A DNA stretch of 30,503 nucleotides from Flavobacteriaceae bacterium UBA2765 (GTDB lineage Bacteria > Bacteroidota > Bacteroidia > Flavobacteriales > Flavobacteriaceae). Below the pieces are notes generated by a model. The model was given only the letters and a program-made list of their open reading frames with translations, searched no databases and had not been told where the DNA came from. Of this stretch, positions 24,630 through 30,503 are shown one piece after another. Each line of letters starts with the position of its first letter. The stretch's first letter is position 1. Made by a program: the position numbers and the translations under genes. The stretch covers positions 1 to 30,503 of the forward strand of contig DEIV01000101.1 in the NCBI GenBank assembly GCA_002352665.1, read 5' to 3'.

Positions 24630-25154
24630 TTAATAATAAGGTGAAATCATTAGATATACAACTACACCAGATATCGTTACATATAACCATAAAGGGAATG
24701 TGAATTTCGCTATTTTTTTATGTTTTTCAAAATCGCTTGTAATTGCTCTAACATAGGTAATTAATACAAATGGTATTACAATAACCGACAATAAAATATG
24801 TGTAAATAAAATAAAAAGATAGATATATTTTATAGTACCTATACCACCAAATTTTGTAGCATCAGAAGTCATATGATAAAGTAGATATAATGCCAAAAAA
24901 ATTATGGAGCAAACTATGGCAGTTTTCATAAGTCTTTCATGAAGCACTCTTTTGTTATTTTTTATCGCCCATACTGCAATTAATAATAACAAACCGGTAA
25001 TGGCATTAATAGTAGCATAGATTGGAGGTAAAAAAAATGGTAAATCAATATCGATTTTCACTTTAAATAAGGAGGCCACAACTAATGGTATAGCTATAGA
25101 CAAGATAATAATTAGTGTATTGTATTTTTTTGATGATTGTATATTGTTAGCCAT
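24630..25154 (-). CDS. DUF420 domain membrane protein
   Basis: A 174-residue inner-membrane protein with five predicted helices (IILSIAIPLVVASLF, YATINAITGLLLLIAVWAI, TAIVCSIIFLALYLLYHM, YLFILFTHILLSVIVIPFVLITYVRA, FPLWLYVTISGVVVYLMIS). The conserved His residues in HERLMK, LYHMTS and FTHILL and the closing WLYVTISGVVVYLM define DUF420, related to the CtaM protein needed for cytochrome aa3 maturation in Firmicutes. It begins 5 bp after the SCO stop codon, in the oxidase assembly cluster, which supports a heme-copper oxidase assembly role. Confidence 0.9.
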   Translation of the reverse strand: MANNIQSSKKYNTLIIILSIAIPLVVASLFKVKIDIDLPFFLPPIYATINAITGLLLLIAVWAIKNNKRVLHERLMKTAIVCSIIFLALYLLYHMTSDATKFGGIGTIKYIYLFILFTHILLSVIVIPFVLITYVRAITSDFEKHKKIAKFTFPLWLYVTISGVVVYLMISPYY

Positions 25155-25159
25155 TTGGA

Positions 25160-25795
25160 CTATTCTTTTAAGAGTATGGCAATATCTTCTTTTAACATTT
25201 GAATTTGACTAGGGTCTAATCCGTCATAGAATTTTAAAGGATTTTCATTTTCTCCAGATATAACCGTTCTAGATCTTATAAAACCATTTTTATCAACAAG
25301 TGCAAATAGTCCTGAATGTTCAAAACCACCTTCAGCTTTTTCATTCTCACCGGCATATAGTTTAAATCCGTTGTTGGCAAAATCATATATTTTCTCTTTA
25401 TCACCTGTTAAAAAAAACCAATTTTTTAGAGTAACATTGTGTTCTTTTGCATATTTAGTCAACACTTCGGGCGAATCTCTTTTAGGGTCAATTGTGATTG
25501 AAACCATTCCAAAATTAGGATTGCCATAAAACGCGTTCTGAATTTTCAGCATACTTTGATGCATCTTAGGGCAAATGGTAGGGCAAGAGGTAAAGAAAAA
25601 TTCTAACACATACACTTTGTCTTTTAAAGTGTTGTTGTCTATAATTTCGTTATTCCTATTAACAAATTCAAAATTGCTTACACTTTCAAATGTTAATAAT
25701 GAAGGTGATGATAACCTATCTACAATCTTAGGGACTGCCCAAATACCAAAAATCAATGTTATAAAAGCAATACCTATGTATGTGTTTTTTTTCAT
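25160..25795 (-). CDS. SCO family copper-delivery protein
   Basis: SCO proteins are thioredoxin-fold copper chaperones or thiol reductases that prepare the CuA site of cytochrome c oxidase subunit II. This 211-residue protein has an N-terminal membrane anchor (YIGIAFITLIFGIWAV), then the SCO domain with all three copper ligands: C71 and C75 in FFFTSCPTICPKMH and H160 in GGFEHSGLFALVD. The motif ITIDPKRDSPEVL at ~100-112 is also typical. It starts 3 bp after the paralogous gene upstream and is followed by DUF420 at 5 bp, giving a compact maturation operon. Confidence 0.95.
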   Translation of the reverse strand: MKKNTYIGIAFITLIFGIWAVPKIVDRLSSPSLLTFESVSNFEFVNRNNEIIDNNTLKDKVYVLEFFFTSCPTICPKMHQSMLKIQNAFYGNPNFGMVSITIDPKRDSPEVLTKYAKEHNVTLKNWFFLTGDKEKIYDFANNGFKLYAGENEKAEGGFEHSGLFALVDKNGFIRSRTVISGENENPLKFYDGLDPSQIQMLKEDIAILLKE

Positions 25796-25798
25796 TTG

Positions 25799-26443
25799 TT
25801 AAATTTTACTATTGTTCTTTTTTAAGGCCATTCTATATTCTGCTATTAGAACTTTTACATCATCAACCATTTTACTATGGATAGGAGCAACGGTTTCTGC
25901 ATTATAGCCATACATTAGTCCATTGTCTTTATCATCCATTCTCCCCCTTAAATTCCTATTTTTATCAATGATAAAGGCATAAGGCGAATAGCTATTGTTA
26001 TCAATTTTATAAGAGCTTTCTAGGCTATTAAAAAGTTCAGCTATATGGTTAGGCGTACCATATACAAATTTCCATTTTTGCATATCTGTAATGACACCTA
26101 ATTGCTTTTTTAAATTTACGGTTTGGGTTTGTGTTCCATTGGGAAGCACTGCTACAAATTGAAAATTTTTAAATTTATAAAAGTGCTTGTATATTTTTTC
26201 ATTAAGGTTTAAGGCATTGTTTTTTACATTTTGCAGGTCATTACCAAAAAAACACAGAATGGTTATTTGTTCATCTAAAGTAACCCGTTTTAAATCGTCG
26301 GTTTTAAACTGATCCACATCATTTATATTTTCAGTTAATACTGAAAGTTTGGCAAAATTATTTGTGCCCGTTAACAAAAGAACATAAAATACTAAGGGTA
26401 AAATAAACAGTGCAAATAATATCCAACTTTTTTTTGATTTCAA
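25799..26443 (-). CDS. membrane-anchored SCO-like protein lacking copper ligands
   Basis: A 214-residue protein beginning at TTG 26443; no Met follows before residue 121, and the frame opens with a good membrane anchor (SWILFALFILPLVFYVLLLTG), so the TTG is the credible start. Hand alignment with the adjacent SCO protein matches ITILCFFGNDLQNVKNNA to VYVLEFFFTSCPTICPKM and SPYAFIIDKNRNLRGR to HSGLFALVDKNGFIRSR. The copper ligands are all replaced: C71 to L70, C75 to K74, H160 to Y152. Its only cysteine is C64 inside the strand. It is therefore probably a thioredoxin-fold SCO paralogue that cannot bind copper in the usual way, perhaps a partner or scaffold. The gap to sco is 3 bp. Confidence 0.75.
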   Translation of the reverse strand: MKSKKSWILFALFILPLVFYVLLLTGTNNFAKLSVLTENINDVDQFKTDDLKRVTLDEQITILCFFGNDLQNVKNNALNLNEKIYKHFYKFKNFQFVAVLPNGTQTQTVNLKKQLGVITDMQKWKFVYGTPNHIAELFNSLESSYKIDNNSYSPYAFIIDKNRNLRGRMDDKDNGLMYGYNAETVAPIHSKMVDDVKVLIAEYRMALKKNNSKI

Positions 26444-26480
26444 GTTATTTTAATTTTGAATGAAAAATTCAATTGAGCAG

Positions 26481-26488
26481 CAAAATTA
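26481..26488 (-). promoter_or_regulatory. -7 promoter box of the SCO-like/SCO/DUF420 unit
   Basis: The minus strand reads TAATTTTG, matching TAnnTTTG, 37 nt before the TTG start at 26443 and downstream of the terminator at 26523-26550. It would let the maturation genes be transcribed separately from the structural oxidase genes. Confidence 0.5.
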
Positions 26489-26522
26489 CATTTCTTTTAT
26501 CGAAAATTTTCACTTTTGGGTA

Positions 26523-26550
26523 TAAAAAAAGCGGCCTAGAAACCGCTTTT
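26523..26550 (-). terminator. rho-independent terminator after cytochrome oxidase genes
   Basis: On the minus strand AAAAGCGG (26550-26543) and CCGCTTTT (26534-26527) pair over an 8-nt loop, followed by further T (run of seven from 26530). It lies 24 bp after the subunit IV stop and ends the cyoE-coxIV transcript. Confidence 0.85.
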
Positions 26551-26573
26551 AAATATTATTGTTATTGATTTGT

Positions 26574-26930
26574 TTAATAAAACCACTTTGTATATCTATC
26601 ACTAAGCACATCACCAACAAAGTTTCCTTCAATTAGTAATAGTGTTGCTAAATAACAAACTAAGAATACTACAGTCCAAACAATAGCTCTTCGTAGTCCG
26701 GCTTTTTCTTGTTTTAAGTGCATAAAATACCAAGCTATACCATAGGCTTTGGCTAGTGTTAAAATTAAAAATATCCAATTTAAATAGCTAGTACCTAAAA
26801 AATTTGAAAGATGTAAAGATTCGGGTTTTACAATTCCTAAAAAAACCTCAACAATTGTGATAAGAGATAATATACCAAATACTTTCCAAATTAATCCTGT
26901 ATGCGATTCGTGTGCGTGTTCTTGTGTCAT
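26574..26930 (-). CDS. cytochrome c oxidase subunit IV family protein
   Basis: The start ATG at 26930 gives 118 residues (MTQEHAHESHTGLIWK...); the longer frame to 26972 reaches into the upstream gene and is rejected. A His-rich N-terminus is followed by three TM helices: IWKVFGILSLITIVEVFLGIV, YLNWIFLILTLAKAYGIAWYFMHLKQE and AIVWTVVFLVCYLATLLLIEG. This is the prokaryotic subunit IV (CyoD/CtaF-like) pattern, including the YFMHLKQE turn after the second helix. The subunit is an accessory inner-membrane part of the terminal oxidase. It begins 5 bp after the subunit III stop. Confidence 0.92.
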   Translation of the reverse strand: MTQEHAHESHTGLIWKVFGILSLITIVEVFLGIVKPESLHLSNFLGTSYLNWIFLILTLAKAYGIAWYFMHLKQEKAGLRRAIVWTVVFLVCYLATLLLIEGNFVGDVLSDRYTKWFY

Positions 26931-26935
26931 ATTTT

Positions 26936-27922
26936 TTATACTAAATAGAAGAATGTAAATACAAATACCCAAACTAAGTCAACAAAGTGCCAATAGAGAC
27001 CTACTTTTTCAACCATTTCATAATGTCCTCTTTTTTCGTAAGTTCCAACAATTACATTAAAAAAGATAATGATATTAATTAAAATTCCCGAGAAAACGTG
27101 AAATCCGTGAAATCCTGTTATAAAGAAAAAGAAATCAGCAAATAATGTTTTACCATATTCATTTACTTTAAGATTTGCACCTTTAACAACTCCTGCTGCT
27201 TTTGTCAAAAACTGATTAGCTTCCTCTCTAGAAAGCACTGTTTTATGTTTGGTATCTAAATTAATTTGCTCTGTACGTAAACTGATATCAGGATTTGCTT
27301 TAAAACCTTCAATAACTTCATGTACTGTAAATGGTGCCATGGCACCAACATCTTTAACAAACCAAAGACCATTACTTTTGGTATGAGCAACTCTTTGATC
27401 ACTCGTTGATTTGTGAACGAATTCTTCTAAGGCTATTTGATGCCCTGAAGCATCAACAAATTGAGCAATTTTGCCGTCTTGCATTACTAATGACCCATAA
27501 GTGCCGCCTATAAAATTCTTCCATTCCCAGGCTTGAGAACCCAAGAAGATCAAACCTCCAATTATGGTCAATAGCATATATATGGTTACTTTTCCTTTTT
27601 TCATTTGATGACCTGCATCTACGGCCAACACCATAGTAACAGATGAGAAAATTAAGATAAAAGTCATAAATGCAACATAGTACATAGGAAAATGACCATG
27701 AACAAATGGAATGTGAGTAAATACTTCATCAGCAATAGGCCAACTGTCAATAAATTTAAAACGCATAAGGCCATAAGCCCCTAAAAAAGCAGAAAACGTT
27801 AAGGCATCAGATACGATAAAGAACCACATCATCATTTTACCATAACTTGCATCTAATGGTTTTTTACCACCACCGGTCCAAGCTTCTTTTCCTGTATTTT
27901 CTGTAGCAATTGTTGCTTCCAT
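26936..27922 (-). CDS. cytochrome c oxidase subunit III with a large loop insertion
   Basis: A 328-residue integral membrane protein of the heme-copper oxidase subunit III family, part of the proton-pumping terminal oxidase. The N-terminal helices (KMMMWFFIVSDALTFSAFLGAYGLMRF, YYVAFMTFILIFSSVTMVLAV, IYMLLTIIGGLIFLGSQAWEW) and C-terminal helices (LFADFFFFITGFHGFHVFSGILINIIIFF, VGLYWHFVDLVWVFVFTFFYL) are complete, with the conserved TGFHGFHV and YWHFVDLVW. Between helices three and four, residues ~141-258 form a hydrophilic insertion of about 115 residues that ordinary subunit III proteins (about 200-260 aa) lack. It follows the second subunit III gene by 111 bp, a gap that contains a promoter-like box and a palindrome. 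Confidence 0.92.
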   Translation of the reverse strand: MEATIATENTGKEAWTGGGKKPLDASYGKMMMWFFIVSDALTFSAFLGAYGLMRFKFIDSWPIADEVFTHIPFVHGHFPMYYVAFMTFILIFSSVTMVLAVDAGHQMKKGKVTIYMLLTIIGGLIFLGSQAWEWKNFIGGTYGSLVMQDGKIAQFVDASGHQIALEEFVHKSTSDQRVAHTKSNGLWFVKDVGAMAPFTVHEVIEGFKANPDISLRTEQINLDTKHKTVLSREEANQFLTKAAGVVKGANLKVNEYGKTLFADFFFFITGFHGFHVFSGILINIIIFFNVIVGTYEKRGHYEMVEKVGLYWHFVDLVWVFVFTFFYLV

Positions 27923-27963
27923 AAAAAGTTTATCAGTTAATTTTGGTTAATTATCAATCCGTA

Positions 27964-27997
27964 TCAGGCTTTTCTAATCGCCTGACAGGCAAAAATA
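27964..27997 (-). promoter_or_regulatory. internal -7 box and palindrome in the oxidase cluster
   Basis: On the minus strand TATTTTTG (27997-27990) matches TAnnTTTG. It runs straight into the palindrome GCCTGTCAGGC (27990-27980), and a further copy GCCTGA (27969-27964) can pair with TCAGGC. This suggests a separate, possibly regulated transcript for the long subunit III and subunit IV, with a hairpin at its 5' end. Confidence 0.5.
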
Positions 27998-28033
27998 TAA
28001 AATTATCTGACATACACCAATTTAGTTTATTTA

Positions 28034-28594
28034 TTATGTGATAAAATAGAAAAATAAAAATAGAAAAATCCATAAGATATCTACAAAGTGCCAAAATATA
28101 CCACCTACTTCAAGTCCTAATGCGTCATTAACTTTATATTTATGATTTAAATGATTAAAAATTACAACCAATAAAACTATAATTCCCGCAGCAACATGTA
28201 GCAAGTGAGCAAATGAAATGGCTACCAATAATGATGACGAAACCACACTACCTTCACCGGTAAAATACAAGCCTACTTCTCTTAATTGGTTGAATCCTTC
28301 AATTTGAAAAAACACAAATGCCAAGGCCAATACTAACGTAAGTATTAAAAACAATGTTGTTTGATTTCTTTTTTCTTTTTGAATATTTTTTTTTGCTATA
28401 AGATAGGTAATGCTACTTAATATTATTAAAAGTGTACTAATATAAAGGGCTTGTGGTAATTCAAAAGAAATCCAATCTTCTCTTTTACTACTTATTACAT
28501 AAGCACTGGTTAAACCGGCAAACATCATTATCATACTAATGATGCCTATATACATCATTTGTTTTGAGGTTTTATTTCTAATTTCTGATTCCAT
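28034..28594 (-). CDS. cytochrome c oxidase subunit III family protein (short form)
   Basis: A 186-residue inner-membrane protein of the subunit III family with five helices: MMYIGIISMIMMFAGLTSAYVI, LYISTLLIILSSITYLIA, TLFLILTLVLALAFVFFQIEGF, LLVAISFAHLLHVAAGIIVLLVVIFNHL and IFWHFVDILWIFLFLFFYFI. The motifs SFAHLLHVAAG and FWHFVDILWIF are characteristic. It lacks the big insertion of the paralogue encoded next. Two subunit III-like genes in tandem after cyoE are usual for flavobacterial oxidase clusters. The gap to cyoE upstream is 6 bp, so the two are one transcript. Confidence 0.93.
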   Translation of the reverse strand: MESEIRNKTSKQMMYIGIISMIMMFAGLTSAYVISSKREDWISFELPQALYISTLLIILSSITYLIAKKNIQKEKRNQTTLFLILTLVLALAFVFFQIEGFNQLREVGLYFTGEGSVVSSSLLVAISFAHLLHVAAGIIVLLVVIFNHLNHKYKVNDALGLEVGGIFWHFVDILWIFLFLFFYFIT

Positions 28595-28600
28595 ATTTGT

Positions 28601-29506
28601 TTAGTGTAAAAATTTATCTATTACATAGATTACTTGGATCAGTGTAATATACAAAACACTGGCTAACATAAGTTTTCTAGCCAATTTGTCCGTTTGTTTT
28701 TTGTGTAACAAGATACCATAATATAACATAAGGCCTCCGGCCAATAAAATTAATAATGCGGCAATTGGGGATAGATATAATTTTCCGGTTAATTTTAATA
28801 CAGGAAAAATGGAGACTAGCATCATCCAAAGGGTATATAATATAATTTGAGAAGTGGCTTTTTTATTCTTTTCACCAGTAGGGAGCATGTTAAAACCTGC
28901 CTTTTTATATTCATCATGTTGTAACCAACCAATGGCCCAAAAATGTGGAAACTGCCAAAGGAATTGTATCATAAATAACATGCCTGGTTCTATGCCAAAT
29001 TTCCCCGTTGCAGCTACCCATCCTAACATAAAAGGGATTGCTCCGGGCAAAGCTCCAACAAAAACTACTAAGGGTGTTACAGATTTTAAAGGTGTATAGA
29101 TACTGGTGTATAAAAATATAGAAATAGCACCAAACATAGCAGTTTTAGGGTTTATAATATAGAGCGTAACTAATCCCAGAATAGTACAGATAACCGCAAT
29201 AGTCATGGCTGTGTTTATAGACATTCTGCCCGCAGGGAGGGGCCTGGTTTGGGTACGTTTCATCAATTTATCGGTATCTATTTCAATAATTTGATTAAAT
29301 GCATTAGATGCGCCTACCATAAAGTAACCACCAAAAGCCAATAATAGTAATATAGTTATATTAACCGTTTCTACAGCCAGTAGGTAGCCTGCTATTGCTG
29401 AAAACACAACACTAATTGATAAGCCAAATTTAGTTAACTGTTTTAAATCGTCTATCCACACGATTAAAGATTTGTTTTTGGTAGTTGTATTTGACAAGGT
29501 CTGCAT
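28601..29506 (-). CDS. cyoE: heme o synthase (protoheme IX farnesyltransferase)
   Basis: CyoE/CtaB transfers a farnesyl group from farnesyl diphosphate to heme b, making heme o, the precursor of heme a in terminal oxidases. The 301-residue UbiA-superfamily membrane protein has the Asp-rich motif NQIIEIDTDKLMKRTQTRPLP (residues ~70-90), YTPLKSVTPLVVFVGALPGAIPFMLGW, and the second motif FLWQFPHFWAIGWLQHDEYKKAGFNMLP. About nine helices are seen. It heads the oxidase gene cluster on the minus strand, with a -7 box 21 nt upstream of its ATG. Subunits I and II are not in the window. Confidence 0.96.
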   Translation of the reverse strand: MQTLSNTTTKNKSLIVWIDDLKQLTKFGLSISVVFSAIAGYLLAVETVNITILLLLAFGGYFMVGASNAFNQIIEIDTDKLMKRTQTRPLPAGRMSINTAMTIAVICTILGLVTLYIINPKTAMFGAISIFLYTSIYTPLKSVTPLVVFVGALPGAIPFMLGWVAATGKFGIEPGMLFMIQFLWQFPHFWAIGWLQHDEYKKAGFNMLPTGEKNKKATSQIILYTLWMMLVSIFPVLKLTGKLYLSPIAALLILLAGGLMLYYGILLHKKQTDKLARKLMLASVLYITLIQVIYVIDKFLH

Positions 29507-29526
29507 ATTTTTTCTTAAAAACGCTG

Positions 29527-29534
29527 CAAATATA
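29527..29534 (-). promoter_or_regulatory. -7 promoter box of cyoE
   Basis: The minus strand reads TATATTTG, matching TAnnTTTG and followed by C, 21 nt before the cyoE ATG at 29506. It is the probable promoter for the cyoE-coxIV transcript. Confidence 0.55.
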
Positions 29535-29607
29535 TTTATTAATTAAGTAATATCTATGTTAAAGTTAGGTCTTTATAATTTGTACAATTAAAAAAGTAAA
29601 AAAAGCC

Positions 29608-29637
29608 TTTGCAATTTATAGAATTGTATTAAATTTG
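29608..29637 (+). promoter_or_regulatory. promoter of the tRNA cluster
   Basis: TTTG (29608-29611) and TAAATTTG (29630-29637) form a full -33/-7 pair with an 18-bp spacer. It is the best complete promoter in the window, pointing at the tRNA genes. Confidence 0.7.
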
Positions 29638-29663
29638 CCCTCGCATTTACAATATAGGTAAAA

Positions 29664-29746
29664 GCAAGTTCTTTAAAATTAAAAAGAAAGTAGCTCAGGG
29701 GTAGAGCATCATCCCGCCAGAGGCGGATGGGTGTTGCGAGTTCTTT
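29664..29746 (+). promoter_or_regulatory. two boxA-like leader motifs
   Basis: GCAAGTTCTTT (29664-29674) and GCGAGTTCTTT (29736-29746) agree at 10 of 11 bases. GTTCTTT resembles the boxA antitermination motif of rRNA leaders, so they may recruit NusB/NusE to the tRNA transcript. The assignment is by resemblance only. Confidence 0.35.
29686..29746 (+). pseudogene. broken tRNA-Gly copy
   Basis: Bases 29686-29711 are identical over 26 nt to 29790-29815 of the intact tRNA-Gly (acceptor 5' part, D-arm, first base or two of the anticodon stem). The anticodon arm is then replaced by a hairpin CCCGCC-AGA-GGCGG; no proper anticodon loop can be drawn. A degraded T-arm-like GCGAGTTC follows, and the 3' acceptor strand is missing. 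It cannot be a functional tRNA. It may be a partial duplication. Confidence 0.75.
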
Positions 29747-29787
29747 GATGTGAGCAATTAGTTTTTGTTAAAGTTGAAATATAATTT

Positions 29788-29859
29788 GCGAAAGTAGCTC
29801 AGGGGTAGAGCATCACCTTGCCAAGGTGGGGGTCGCGGGTTCAAATCCCGTCTTTCGCT
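29788..29859 (+). tRNA. tRNA-Gly (anticodon GCC)
   Basis: A complete 72-nt cloverleaf: acceptor GCGAAAG/CTTTCGC, D-arm GCTC/GAGC, anticodon arm TCACC/GGTGG with loop TTGCCAA (anticodon GCC), T-arm GCGGG-TTCAAAT-CCCGT, discriminator U. The 3' CCA is not encoded. Confidence 0.97.
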
Positions 29860-29902
29860 CTGAAAATAGATACCAATTAGTTGTCATTTATATGGCTAAC
29901 GG

Positions 29903-29988
29903 GCTCGAGTGGTGGAATTGGTAGACACGCTGGACTTAAAATCCAGTGGACAGTAATGTCCGTATGGGTTCAAGTCCCATCTCGAGTA
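29903..29988 (+). tRNA. tRNA-Leu (anticodon TAA)
   Basis: An 86-nt class II tRNA: acceptor GCTCGAG/CTCGAGT (one G-U pair), D-arm with AATTGGTAGAC, anticodon stem CTGGA/TCCAG with loop CTTAAAA (anticodon TAA), a long variable arm GGACAGTAATGTCC, T-arm ATGGG-TTCAAGT-CCCAT, discriminator A. CCA is not encoded. Its last 14 bases recur at 30151. Confidence 0.97.
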
Positions 29989-29996
29989 CAAATGAG

Positions 29997-30027
29997 AAAA
30001 AACCAGAATGAAAGTTCTGGTTTTTTT
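29997..30027 (+). terminator. rho-independent terminator after tRNA-Leu
   Basis: AAAAAACCAGAA (29997-30008) and TTCTGGTTTTTT (30015-30026) pair perfectly over a 6-nt loop, followed by another T. It ends the tRNA transcript 8 bp after tRNA-Leu. Confidence 0.92.
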
Positions 30028-30119
30028 GTTTGAAACCTTCTGAAAAAATTTATTTTTGAAAGAAGTTGGAAACAATAAAAGAGAATCCAATTTTATGGAA
30101 TCTTGCTTTTTCTCTCAAC

Positions 30120-30142
30120 ATGACGTTTCTGAGACTCGTCAT
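30120..30142. repeat. hairpin between the tRNA-end copies
   Basis: ATGACG (30120-30125) and CGTCAT (30137-30142) form a 6-bp stem with an 11-nt loop, 8 bp before the second tRNA-Leu end copy. Its role is unknown; it has no T-run and is not a terminator. Confidence 0.4.
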
Positions 30143-30165
30143 AAGGCACTTCCCATCTCGAGTAC

Positions 30166-30503
30166 TTTTTAAAACTTTAACCAATTATAATTTAATTAGT
30201 TGAGTTTTTTTATTTGAGTTTTGCTAAACATATGCTAAACAACCTGAAATAATTGAATTTTTTAGGGGCTTTTGCGGTTATCCGTGAAATTCAATAAATA
30301 CAAGTAATAATTTGATGTTTTTAAGTTCTTAGAAGTGTTAGAATATATTTCAAAATCAATATATTAGTTGGTTAAAAAGAATTAAAGTGTATAATTGAAC
30401 ATCTTCAATATAAAATAGGAGGCAATTATAATTAACGTGAGTTCGATATAACTACAGAGGTAAATATAGTTGATTAGTATCAACAAATTTGTTTTTCAGC
30501 GAT
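30166..30503. other. gene-free region at the window end
   Basis: No reading frame of useful length was found on either strand, including frames open to the edge. A paired direct repeat TGCTAAACA (30222-30230 and 30233-30241) lies 57 bp after the tRNA-end copy and could be arm sites of a recombinase. AGGAGG at 30417 precedes only a few codons before a stop. Confidence 0.4.

Larger units (their letters stand above)
29975..30165. repeat. direct repeat of the tRNA-Leu 3' end (possible att site)
   Basis: TCCCATCTCGAGTAC is present at 29975-29989, spanning the 3' end of tRNA-Leu, and again at 30151-30165. Tyrosine-recombinase elements that insert in tRNA genes leave this kind of copy. The 161-bp interval carries only the terminator and no gene, so any element is gone or lies beyond the second copy. 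Confidence 0.6.

Noticed and set aside
29896..30090. 64-codon minus-strand frame over tRNA-Leu
   Set aside because: It reads through the tRNA-Leu gene and its terminator in antisense, so it is a chance frame; such tRNA-derived hypothetical proteins are common annotation errors.
30110..30165. CRISPR-like or tandem repeat array near the tRNA genes
   Set aside because: Only two copies of the 15-mer exist and one belongs to the tRNA; there is no regular repeat-spacer pattern.

Overview
This 30.5 kb window is an AT-rich chromosomal segment from a Bacteroidetes bacterium, almost certainly of the family Flavobacteriaceae. The evidence is the set of gene families (DUF6089, two OmpH/Skp chaperones behind BamA, a split caa3/aa3-type oxidase cluster with SCO and DUF420, a two-module Nfu), the frequent absence of Shine-Dalgarno sequences, and at least ten TAnnTTTG -7 boxes, the promoter element of this phylum, just upstream of genes. 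Most of the window is conserved housekeeping DNA. I see no CRISPR array, toxin-antitoxin pair, complete insertion sequence or prophage.

Region by region: (1) 1-1839, minus strand: a phage-holin-like four-helix membrane protein cut by the window edge, a YbfF-type hydrolase and PdxJ (vitamin B6). (2) 1927-9050, plus strand: CBS protein, NAD kinase, DUF6089, UppS, BamA and two OmpH/Skp chaperones, an envelope-building cluster that ends in a strong terminator and is followed by MurI (9293-10084). UppS supplies the lipid carrier and MurI supplies D-glutamate for peptidoglycan; BamA and the Skp-like chaperones build the outer membrane. (3) 10242-14933, minus strand: a LytS-type TPR histidine kinase, a LytTR response regulator, a gamma-carbonic-anhydrase-like hexapeptide protein and a phytase-esterase-like lipoprotein, reading as one unit. 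(4) 15150-17049, plus: a secreted VWA protein overlapped by an unrecognised lipoprotein, divergent from the kinase across a repeat-rich spacer. (5) 17107-21917, plus: a three-module Nfu protein, dodecin, a structured spacer with a terminator, a thioredoxin-like DUF255 lipoprotein, DUF1304 and an MscS channel. (6) 21918-22075: a 158-bp MITE-like element with 18-bp inverted ends and a 4-bp target duplication, lying exactly between two stop codons. (7) 22080-29506, minus: TsaB, a TolC-type efflux protein and a cytochrome oxidase maturation/structural cluster (CyoE, two subunit III proteins, subunit IV, an SCO relative with no copper ligands, a true SCO, DUF420, a small CxxC membrane protein). (8) 29600-30503: a tRNA promoter, a broken tRNA-Gly copy, tRNA-Gly(GCC), tRNA-Leu(TAA), a terminator, and a second copy of the tRNA-Leu 3' end that looks like an attachment-site scar, followed by gene-free DNA.

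The observations most worth a second look are the MITE-like element, the ligand-less SCO paralogue, the tRNA-Leu 3'-end duplication, the tRNA-Gly fragment carrying a GC-rich hairpin, and the possible attenuator in front of the histidine kinase. I did not find a clearly new multi-gene system. All family assignments come from reading motifs by eye; no database search was run.
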